From: an uncultured Planctomycetota bacterium
GTDB lineage: Bacteria; Planctomycetota; Planctomycetia; Gemmatales; HRBIN36
DNA: 64,000 nt
Assembly (NCBI GenBank): GCA_937944855.1
Contig: CALFAY010000021.1
Coordinates: forward strand, 1-64,000
Direction of reading: 5' to 3'
The stretch's first letter is position 1. Every line of letters starts with the position of its first letter. The notes under the pieces were generated by a model. The model worked only from the letters and a program-made list of their open reading frames with translations, was not told the origin of the DNA and searched no databases. The translations under genes were made by a program, and so were the position numbers. This document shows, one piece after another, positions 56,206-64,000 of the stretch.

Positions 56206-57417
56206 ATGAAAAGACGCCTGATCTGGGCATTCGTGACGCTGGTCTTTTCGGTACCGGGCCTGCCGAGTTTCGCTCAGGACGCCCGCTCCGCCCAACCCGA
56301 AGCCGAAAAAAACCGCCAAGTCGAGGACGCCCTGCATCGGGATCTCGATGCCCGCATCAACAAGCAGCTCTACTTCGCCACTCTGGCCGGTGTACAGGCG
56401 TTCAATCAGCCGCGCAACGATCCAGCCACCTGTGCCGGTATCTATCTGGGCGCGCTCATCATGGCCGAGGGGCTGCTCGAGCATCGGCCCGAACTGAAAG
56501 CGAAGATCGAGCGGGAACGCAAGCAGGCCGAAACCCTGCTCAACCCCGTCGAGCGGGCCAAGGCCCTGAGACGCCTCATCGACGACACACGGGAAGAACT
56601 GGAGAAGGGACAGCGGGCTTTGCCCAATGTGCTGTGGAACCGCCTCGGCGGCGAACGGGGCGTGGCCGAGATCGTCCATGAATTCGTTGAAGCGGCGCTC
56701 AAGGATCCGGCCGTGGATCTGACCCGTGGCGGCAAGTTCCCGCTCAACGGCGAAAAGCGGATCCAGTTGGAAAAGTCGCTGGTGGATTTCATCAGTTCGC
56801 TGACGGGCGGACCCTTCCAGTACAAAGGGAAGGACATGAAGTCCGCCCACGAAGGGATGGAGATCACGGAGGAACAATTCAACGCCCTGGCCCGGCACTT
56901 TGTGGCCGTGCTTCGCAAGCACCGGGTCGTCCCGGCGGACATCGAGTTTCTTGGCACCGCCTTCGCCCTGACGAAGAAGGACATCGTCGCTGCTGAGCCG
57001 AAACCGAAAGAACAACCCAGGCCAGCGGCGGGTCTTGCCGCATCCGCGCTCCTGAAGGAGTTCGGTGGAGCGGCGGCGCTCCGGCCTGTGATGCGGGATT
57101 TCGTCGCCGCGGCCTTGCATGATCCGAAGGTCGATTTCTCTCGCGGCGGAAAGTTCGACTTCGACGCCGAAGCCCGCAAACGCCTGGAGGACAGCTTGGC
57201 TGACTACTTCGCTTCCGCTCTCGGAAACACGGATGCCTACCGTGGTCGGGACATGAAAGCGGCTCACGAGGGTATGCAGATCACCGCTGCTCAGTTCGAC
57301 GCCCTGCTCGGCCATCTCCGCGATGCCCTCAAAAAGCACAGTGTCCCACAGCCCCTGGCGGCGGAGATCGTCAAGGCATTCGAGGCCACGCGCGAGCACA
57401 TCGTCGAAAAGCCGTGA
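56206..57417 (+). CDS. Exported protein with two truncated-haemoglobin-like domains
   Basis: A 403-residue protein. A signal peptide (about 1-23, PSFAQ) and a helical N-terminal region (about 30-138) precede two homologous group I truncated-globin-like domains at about 142-262 and 278-400. Each shows the pattern LGGERGVAEIV, a GGP-type turn with Y-x-G, and DM-x-AHEGM-x-IT. The proximal haem ligands would be His215 and His354. In both domains the residue matching Tyr B10 is Val (EFVEAAL, DFVAAAL), so the distal pocket may be apolar. ATG 56206 follows AAGGAAAGGG. Oxygen, NO or haem binding in the periplasm is an inference. Confidence 0.78.
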   Translation: MKRRLIWAFVTLVFSVPGLPSFAQDARSAQPEAEKNRQVEDALHRDLDARINKQLYFATLAGVQAFNQPRNDPATCAGIYLGALIMAEGLLEHRPELKAKIERERKQAETLLNPVERAKALRRLIDDTREELEKGQRALPNVLWNRLGGERGVAEIVHEFVEAALKDPAVDLTRGGKFPLNGEKRIQLEKSLVDFISSLTGGPFQYKGKDMKSAHEGMEITEEQFNALARHFVAVLRKHRVVPADIEFLGTAFALTKKDIVAAEPKPKEQPRPAAGLAASALLKEFGGAAALRPVMRDFVAAALHDPKVDFSRGGKFDFDAEARKRLEDSLADYFASALGNTDAYRGRDMKAAHEGMQITAAQFDALLGHLRDALKKHSVPQPLAAEIVKAFEATREHIVEKP

Positions 57418-57420
57418 AAA

Positions 57421-59853
57421 CTAGCTCAGGTCGGACCATTTGCGGCCGATCCATTCCGCCGTTGCCAGGCCGATCAACAGAAGCAGCATGAGCGGGTTCC
57501 AGGGCGGGACGTCCTGGCGCTGAACATAGGGCGTCTGCCGCGGCGTGACGGCGTCGGGCAGGGTCAGGAGGTCTTCTTCCCGATAAAAGCGTCCGTGGCT
57601 GAGCGTGGCGGCGCGTCGGAGGGCGTCTTCCGCCATGCCGGCGATTTCGAGTTCGTGTCGCGGCGGATAGGTGACGCGGAACTCCAGCGAAGCCGGTTCA
57701 GGGCCTTCCAGTCGGACGGCGAAGCGGCCCACAGCCTCGTGGGGCAATAATGCCCGATACTCGCCCGGCTGTCCGGGAACCGGCTCGAAGGTCAAAGGAG
57801 TGTCGCTACGCCCGTCGGAGTCAGGCTCCAGCCGGACGAGACGACCCGGCAATGCGTCGCCGGTGACGGGAGTGAAGTTGGCATCCAGGACGCGGGCATA
57901 GACGTATCCGGGACGCCCCAGGACCGGTTCCGCACGGTCCAGACTCAGTTGCACCCGCTTCGGCCCGCCGAGCAGATGGCCTAAGCCGAGCTGGTAGATG
58001 ACCTGTCCCCAGAAGCGGCCGAAGTAGCGATCCCGTGCGTTGTACCGCCACCGCCAGGTCTCATCGGAGCCGACGAAAAGCACGGTGCCTTTGCCGTAGT
58101 TTTGCAGTGCCAGAATCGGCATCGGCTGATTGTCGCTGGTCTGGGCGGTCGGATGGACCAAGAGGGGAACCGCTCCGGGTCGCAGCCGGGTCACCGGATA
58201 CGCCCAGTGAAAACCGGGAAGTTCCCGCCAGACGCGCAGATTGCCTTCGGGATCTTCGGCCAGATTCATCACCTCATTGCGTTCGCCGAAACGGGTCAGG
58301 AGCGGCACGAACGGCTCGGTACGCCGATCGGGCGGATCGGCCGGTCGGTTCAGTTCAAACTCCACCGGCAGCAGCTCGGCCAGGGGTGTGTGAGCGAAGG
58401 AGGCGGGAGCATGTTGCCGACCGGCAATGACCACCAGCCCGCCGCCCTCGGCCACGAAATCACGGACCCACTGGGCGCGTTCGGCATCGAGTCCGTGGGG
58501 CAGTTTCGGATCGCTGATCGGAATGTCCCCCAGAATCAGAAGGTCGTAGGCGAACAACTCCTGCCGCGTCGGAGGAAATTGCGGGACGTAGGGCGGACCG
58601 GAGTTCAACGCCCCGGTATGGCCTTGGAGCAAAAGAAAGCGGGCCTCGACGCGGCGATCCCGAAGCAGGCCGGTCATCAGAAACTTGTACTCCCAGCGCG
58701 GTGTATTCTCGACGTAAATCACTTTGATCTTGCGATCCACCAGGCGGACGGGCTTGCGGATGACATTGTCATCAGCGAGCGTTTCCGGTCCGGCGAATTC
58801 GATCGCCGCGATCAGGTCCAGACGTTCTTCGTCCCGGTTTCGCTTCGTCGGCGTGAGCGTCAGCACATCGCGGAAGTCCTCGCCCTCGTTCAGCTCGATT
58901 TCCTTGCGGGCCTCCAGATCGCCAAGGCGCACTGAGAGGACCGCCTTTTTTCCGCTTAAGCCGCGGACCCGCCACCGGATCGGGACAGGCAAGGTGTCGT
59001 CGAAGAAGATGGTTTCGGGAACGGCCACGTCCTTGAGCTGGATATTTCCGACCTCGGAGCATCCGACGCCGTAGATGTGCAGCGGCACGTCGGCCTGGGC
59101 GCAAGCGGCAGCGGCTTCGTCGAGGCGGAAGCGGCTGGCGTTGTCGCGGCCGTCGGTAAACACGACGATGGCGGTGGGCGGTTCGTCACCGCTCCGTTCG
59201 AGGATTTCGCGGACGGCATCGGCCAGGGCGGTCTGTCCTTCATCCGCCAAGTACCGGCCAAGCAGATCTTCCCCGGTGCTGTGCAGACGCTGGCCGAACA
59301 GGAATGTCCTTACCGGCCCGGCTTTTTCGAGTCGCTCCAGCAGTCTGAGCCGATCGTTGGTCAGCACCGCTCGCACCAAAGCGGCACGGGACGGATGGGC
59401 TGGAATCTCGCCAGGCACGTCGGCCATCGAGGGATCGTCGCTGAGCGGCCGATCCGGCGGCACAAGGCCGAAGGCGATGGCCGAACGCAGCCGATCCGCC
59501 GGGGTAATCCGCTGGTCTTCCTGTTTCATGCTCGAACTGTTGTCCAGAAGCAGTACGACCGGCCTCGGCCGCTTGCCCCGGAAGTGGACTGTGAAGACCG
59601 GATGCAGCAGAAGCAGAACCAACAAGCCGACCAGGGCGATACGCAGACCGGCCAGCACAAAGCGTCGCAATTTGCTGAGGCCGGCGCGCTCGCTCCGGTA
59701 CAACCACACGATTCCGAAGATGGCGATTGTCAGCAGGGCCAGCATTAGGAGGACGTAGGCGGAGGAAAACGCGCCCCGAAACGCCACGTCGATCCCGACC
59801 GGAGTTGCGTAGGGAGGAGCATCCACGCCCAAAAGCCATCGCCATAAATTCAT
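57421..59853 (-). CDS. Membrane-anchored VWA-domain protein of the MoxR operon
   Basis: An 810-residue protein. N-terminal membrane segments (about 35-55 and 70-90) are followed by a von Willebrand A domain with the metal-binding DNSSSM motif near 107. A long middle region with beta-rich modules follows. The stretch around 440-490 (LLILGDIPISDPKL, VAEGGGLVVIAG) resembles a glutamine-amidotransferase-like fold. A last membrane helix near the C-terminus (LMLLLLIGLATAEWIG) ends the protein. It follows the BatA-like gene by 40 bp and is the last member of the operon. MoxR-linked VWA proteins assemble or activate envelope complexes; the client is unknown. Confidence 0.78.
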   Translation of the reverse strand: MNLWRWLLGVDAPPYATPVGIDVAFRGAFSSAYVLLMLALLTIAIFGIVWLYRSERAGLSKLRRFVLAGLRIALVGLLVLLLLHPVFTVHFRGKRPRPVVLLLDNSSSMKQEDQRITPADRLRSAIAFGLVPPDRPLSDDPSMADVPGEIPAHPSRAALVRAVLTNDRLRLLERLEKAGPVRTFLFGQRLHSTGEDLLGRYLADEGQTALADAVREILERSGDEPPTAIVVFTDGRDNASRFRLDEAAAACAQADVPLHIYGVGCSEVGNIQLKDVAVPETIFFDDTLPVPIRWRVRGLSGKKAVLSVRLGDLEARKEIELNEGEDFRDVLTLTPTKRNRDEERLDLIAAIEFAGPETLADDNVIRKPVRLVDRKIKVIYVENTPRWEYKFLMTGLLRDRRVEARFLLLQGHTGALNSGPPYVPQFPPTRQELFAYDLLILGDIPISDPKLPHGLDAERAQWVRDFVAEGGGLVVIAGRQHAPASFAHTPLAELLPVEFELNRPADPPDRRTEPFVPLLTRFGERNEVMNLAEDPEGNLRVWRELPGFHWAYPVTRLRPGAVPLLVHPTAQTSDNQPMPILALQNYGKGTVLFVGSDETWRWRYNARDRYFGRFWGQVIYQLGLGHLLGGPKRVQLSLDRAEPVLGRPGYVYARVLDANFTPVTGDALPGRLVRLEPDSDGRSDTPLTFEPVPGQPGEYRALLPHEAVGRFAVRLEGPEPASLEFRVTYPPRHELEIAGMAEDALRRAATLSHGRFYREEDLLTLPDAVTPRQTPYVQRQDVPPWNPLMLLLLIGLATAEWIGRKWSDLS

Positions 59854-59893
59854 CTGCGTTCCTCGCAGGGTACCATTGCCGCCAGACGCGAAA

Positions 59894-62179
59894 CTACGAG
59901 CCGGTGGCCCGGCCCGACAGCCAGGCCACGACGGCTTCCGCCAGGGCCACCAGCAGCACCACGGCAAGCAGCCAGCGTGTCCATTCCCAGTTCAGTCGTT
60001 GCCCGCCGCTGAACATGCTCAGGTCGTCGCCAGCGGTTAGATGGGTCGGAGAGAAACCGAGCCGTGCGTCCAGTTCGCCGTCGCTGAGGCTTTCCAGATT
60101 TTCGCTTTCCCGCAAGTCGGGCACAACGGCGAAGGGGACGGCTTGCGGGACGAGACCGGAGAGTTTCGGCGGCCCACTCGCCGGGCCCTGTTGCTGCCCG
60201 TTCGCCGGTGTTGCCGGTTGTCCGCTCGCAGCGGCCGATGGCTGTCCGCTTCCCACGTCTTCCTCCGCGGTGGGCAGCAGCTGGTACAGCCCAGCGTAAA
60301 GGGTCTCTTGAACCGTCACGACGGGCCGACCCGCCACGACTTCAGCGTTCACCACCGTTCGGTTGCCGTCCGGTCCGATCAGCGTGAACGCACTGCCGGC
60401 CTGACGAGCCAGTGGATACCAGCGGATGATTTCGCCGGCCACGAAGTTGTGGGCCTGTGTCTGCTCTTGGAGGAGATGGCCGAGCGTGACGTGGACAAAG
60501 GGCAAGAACGTGGGCAGGATCGGCCAGACCGTCCACGACGTATCCGCGCTGGTGGTGACGAGAACCACGGCTCCCTGGCCGAAACGATGTCGGACCACGG
60601 CCGGTTGTCCGTCGCTGTAGCGAAGCAGGATCGCTGCCGTGTCCGCCAGCTGTTCCAGCCGCACATACTGATCTACTTCCACCTGGCCGATGCGATTCAA
60701 GGGTTCTTCCCGAAACCCGGCCAGATAGCCTTGCGGATCGCAGGTGCTGGGATCGAGCCGCACGGGCTTGTCGTTCGGAAGCCGAACCACGTCGCCGAGC
60801 CGACTGGGCAGCAGAGCGTGTTTTTGCACCAGGCTTTGGTTGTAGATCATTGGGTTGACCTGATCGCCGAGGAAGATCAGCAGGCCCTTGCCGGATCGGA
60901 CAAAGTCGGCCAAGCGGTCCACGAACTCTGGTCCGAGCACTTCGCCCTCGGCCGTCGAGGAGCCGAGGCGGACGTTGTTGAGGATGCACACGTCCTTGTC
61001 AGCCAGCAGGGCCGGGGCGGCTTGACGCGGCGTCACCACGCGGGGCTGGATCGGATACTTGCCCCAGGCGATTTCCGGCACGGGCCGCAAACTATGCAAC
61101 AGGAAGAAGCTGCTCGATTTGTCCGGTTGCCGCTCATTAGGTCGTCCGTCCACCACCAGAACGCGAACCTGATCCCGGACCAGCAGCACCTGGTCGAAGG
61201 CGTTGTCCGGAGAGAGGTCATCACTTCCCAGACGAGCACGGATCCGATGCAAGCCGGGCTTGTCGAAGCGGGCCGTCAGGCTGACAGCTCGCGTCTCGCC
61301 GGGACCCAGGACCGGCAAGACCTGGGTATCGCTCTGTCCGGCGGCTTCCAGCGTGACGGAAACGTTGGCCAGCGGTTCGCGCGTGGTATTGCGAACCAGG
61401 ATCGCCAGGCCGATCCGTTCCCCAGCGTGCGGAATGCCTGATTGCGGCTGAATGCCAGCCACGGTGGCATTGCGAAGCGGACGATTACCGCAGCGGACCA
61501 GATAGACCGAGGCCAGTCGGCTCAGCGAACGCAGCTTCTCACCCACGGCCGACTGTTGCCTTTCAAAGCCGAGGGCCTGCATGTCGCTGAAGAGGTACAG
61601 TTCCTTGTTGGCCGCCTGGCCCAGGCGCAGCGCCTCTTCGGCTTCCAGAAGTCCCGGCAGATGGTCGGTACTCAGACTGGTGGCGCGGAGGTCGTTGACG
61701 ATCTGACGCGCTTGGCCCAGCTGAGAAGGCGACTTCGGCCCCAGGAGCGTTGCCCTATCTGCGGATTGAATGATTTGCACGGTCGAATCGCGGGGAAGGT
61801 GGTCGATGATCGTCGAAGCAGCTTGCTTGGCCCGTTCCAACCGGGTCATCGGACCGTCGGCGGCGTCCATGCTGTAGCTGGTGTCGAAGACGAAGACGGC
61901 ATCCACGGCGTCGCTGGCGGATGAACCGGCGTTGGCGGTCGAACGGCTCACCGGACGGGCAAAGGCCAGGGCCAGCAGAAGCAGGAGCATGATCCGAAGG
62001 GCCAACAGCAACCACTCCTGGAACTTCAAACGGCGGCGCGTCTGCTCGATGCTCTTGCGTAAAAACTCCATCGCAGCCCAGGGCACCCGGCGGAAGCGGC
62101 TGCGGTAGAGAAAATGGAGGATGATCGGGATGGCGACGGCCAGCGAACCCAGAAGCATCAAAGGTGCCAGGAACGTCAT
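59894..62179 (-). CDS. BatA-like membrane protein with VWA domain
   Basis: A 761-residue protein. Its N-terminus is the aerotolerance-regulator type: TFLAPLMLLGSLAVAIPIILHFLYR, then a second membrane helix near 60-77. The VWA domain begins VDAVFVFDTSYSM at about 92-104, with the MIDAS DxSxS motif. A DUF-like amidotransferase-fold region lies near 350-470. The final membrane helix is WLLAVVLLVALAEAVVAWLSG. It is the third gene in the MoxR-DUF58-BatA-VWA order, about 100 bp after the DUF58 gene. The family is linked to envelope stress or complex maturation, but no client is known here. Confidence 0.82.
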   Translation of the reverse strand: MTFLAPLMLLGSLAVAIPIILHFLYRSRFRRVPWAAMEFLRKSIEQTRRRLKFQEWLLLALRIMLLLLLALAFARPVSRSTANAGSSASDAVDAVFVFDTSYSMDAADGPMTRLERAKQAASTIIDHLPRDSTVQIIQSADRATLLGPKSPSQLGQARQIVNDLRATSLSTDHLPGLLEAEEALRLGQAANKELYLFSDMQALGFERQQSAVGEKLRSLSRLASVYLVRCGNRPLRNATVAGIQPQSGIPHAGERIGLAILVRNTTREPLANVSVTLEAAGQSDTQVLPVLGPGETRAVSLTARFDKPGLHRIRARLGSDDLSPDNAFDQVLLVRDQVRVLVVDGRPNERQPDKSSSFFLLHSLRPVPEIAWGKYPIQPRVVTPRQAAPALLADKDVCILNNVRLGSSTAEGEVLGPEFVDRLADFVRSGKGLLIFLGDQVNPMIYNQSLVQKHALLPSRLGDVVRLPNDKPVRLDPSTCDPQGYLAGFREEPLNRIGQVEVDQYVRLEQLADTAAILLRYSDGQPAVVRHRFGQGAVVLVTTSADTSWTVWPILPTFLPFVHVTLGHLLQEQTQAHNFVAGEIIRWYPLARQAGSAFTLIGPDGNRTVVNAEVVAGRPVVTVQETLYAGLYQLLPTAEEDVGSGQPSAAASGQPATPANGQQQGPASGPPKLSGLVPQAVPFAVVPDLRESENLESLSDGELDARLGFSPTHLTAGDDLSMFSGGQRLNWEWTRWLLAVVLLVALAEAVVAWLSGRATGS

Positions 62180-62280
62180 GTGAAGTTACTCTAGAAACCG
62201 GGCAGCTTAGGATGCCCATTGGCCAGCTCGAAAAAGCCGTCCGCTCCCCTTAACCACCATGCTGCCCAAGTGGCCGAAAC

Positions 62281-63171
62281 TTACAGCCGTTTCACCCGCA
62301 GCCGACGAGCCAAGTATTCTCCCAAGGCATCGCTGAGCGGTCGGCTGGTGTCCATCAGAACGTAGTCGCACTGGTCCGCCTCGCAGCCGGTCTGAAGTTC
62401 CTTGAGGAAAGCTTGCAACGCCCGCAGGTAAGCCGGTCGAATCAACGGCGGTCGGGTCAGGTACTTGTCCAGATCTTCCAGGCCCTCGAATCGAACCATG
62501 CCTTCGAACGGGAAATCCAGTTCGTCGTGGTGGAGGATGTGGAAGACCGTGACTTCGTGCCCCTGGAACCGCAGATGCCGCAGGCCGTGCAGCAGCGCCG
62601 GCACATCGTCGAAGCAGTCGGAGATCAGGAACACCAACCCCCGGCGGCGGATTTTGTCGGCGACTTCGTGGAGCAACGGCCCGATGCTGGTTTTGTCCCG
62701 CGGCACGGCGCCTTCCAAGGCCCGCAGCATGGCGGTAACGTGCCCCGGTTGGCTGCTCGGCGGCAGGATCGTTCGCCACTTGTCGTCGAAGATGGCGAGG
62801 CTGGCACTGTCGCGCTGATGCACGATCAGGTAGCCGAGCACGGCAGCCAGGAGCTTGGCGTAGGCAAGTTTGTTGCTATCTCCCTCGCCGTACAGCATCG
62901 AGCGGCTGGCATCGAGCAGAACGTGCCCGATGAAGTTGGTTTCCTGTTCGTACTGCTTGATCGTGTAGCGTTCCGAGCGGCCGTACACCTTCCAGTCGAT
63001 GTGGCGGATGTCGTCGCCGGGGACGTATTCGCGGTGCTGCACAAACTCGACCGAGAAGCCGCGATACGGGCTGCGGTGCTCTCCGACGCGCAGTCCTTCG
63101 ACGATGGTTCGGGCCTTGATGCCCAGCACTTCGGCTCGGGCCAGGAGATCGGATTCCAGCGAGGTCAGCAT
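62281..63171 (-). CDS. DUF58-family protein
   Basis: A 296-residue soluble protein of the DUF58 family, usually encoded with MoxR ATPases. The conserved core reads FSVEFVQHREYVPGDDIRHIDWKVYGRSERYTIKQYEQE at about 40-80, split here into a first half SVEFVQHREYVPGDDIRHI and the following DWKVYGR. A VWA-like stretch follows (LLDASRSMLYGEG). ATG 63171 is chosen since a TTG further up would add an unlikely polar extension overlapping the MoxR stop. It sits between MoxR and the BatA-like gene. Confidence 0.87.
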   Translation of the reverse strand: MLTSLESDLLARAEVLGIKARTIVEGLRVGEHRSPYRGFSVEFVQHREYVPGDDIRHIDWKVYGRSERYTIKQYEQETNFIGHVLLDASRSMLYGEGDSNKLAYAKLLAAVLGYLIVHQRDSASLAIFDDKWRTILPPSSQPGHVTAMLRALEGAVPRDKTSIGPLLHEVADKIRRRGLVFLISDCFDDVPALLHGLRHLRFQGHEVTVFHILHHDELDFPFEGMVRFEGLEDLDKYLTRPPLIRPAYLRALQAFLKELQTGCEADQCDYVLMDTSRPLSDALGEYLARRLRVKRL

Positions 63172-63254
63172 GGTTCGGCCTGCTCTTCCGGTTGGCGAGC
63201 GGACAGCCGGAGCGGTCTGGTCAAGCTCCGCAGTACGCCCCGGCTGCCCGGCGT

Positions 63255-64000
<746 letters not shown>

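Overview
The window is GC-rich bacterial chromosome that looks like a planctomycete, most likely of the Gemmata group. This is inferred from gene content only. The pointers are two ExbD proteins fused to an N-terminal GYF_2-like module, a MoxR/DUF58/BatA/VWA operon on the same strand as a DUF4175-like, Gln/Ala-rich coiled-coil and terpene-cyclase-repeat trio, a HisA-related protein beside a CitG-like and a pterin gene (a set seen with tetrahydromethanopterin C1 metabolism), and a squalene/C30-type carotenoid cluster. Genes are dense, often convergent with short 3' overlaps, and several start at GTG. I found no phage, insertion sequence or CRISPR array.

Layout: 1-8.8 kb holds the 5' part of argG (cut by the window edge), a JAMM peptidase, a HEAT-repeat protein, a fused AroD/AroE-like protein with eroded active sites, a GlcE-like flavoprotein, and exported or membrane proteins including a thioredoxin-fold protein without its nucleophilic cysteine. 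9.0-14.1 kb is a four-gene carotenoid operon (two CrtI/CrtN-type FAD enzymes, an acyltransferase, a GT2 glycosyltransferase), followed by csrA on the opposite strand. 14.5-20.1 kb carries two alpha/beta hydrolases and an ExbB-ExbD-ExbD set. 20.1-22.3 kb holds CitG-like, PTPS and HisA-related genes. 22.4-28.4 kb has an orphan cytosine methyltransferase, a MerR regulator with a perfect palindrome upstream and a partner gene, an unexplained 0.7-kb gap, a glycosyltransferase, an M48 membrane peptidase and tRNA-His.

28.4-41.9 kb is mostly housekeeping: TPR protein, SurE, class I fumarase, a 1023-residue glycosidase-like protein, ClpS, an hpt-gcvPB-lipM-like operon, an esterase, a LutA-like protein, a LOG-family protein and tRNA-Leu. 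42-48.3 kb is the minus-strand DUF4175-like/coiled-coil/toroid trio. 48.3-57.4 kb has gamma-glutamyltransferase, DnaK, PheA, DAHP synthase, TpiA and an exported protein with two truncated-haemoglobin domains. 57.4-64 kb is the MoxR-DUF58-BatA-VWA operon, cut by the right edge.

How the genes fit together: PheA and DAHP synthase are adjacent aromatic-pathway genes, while the AroDE-like protein 50 kb away probably does not catalyse the canonical steps. hpt-gcvPB-lipM form a tightly coupled operon in which a lipoyl-pathway enzyme sits beside a glycine-cleavage subunit. ExbB/ExbD and the MoxR/VWA operon point to heavy investment in envelope energisation and assembly. The least explained items are the tandem exported globin, the degenerate AroDE, the MerR/palindrome module and the GCGCAAC-repeat region before tpiA.
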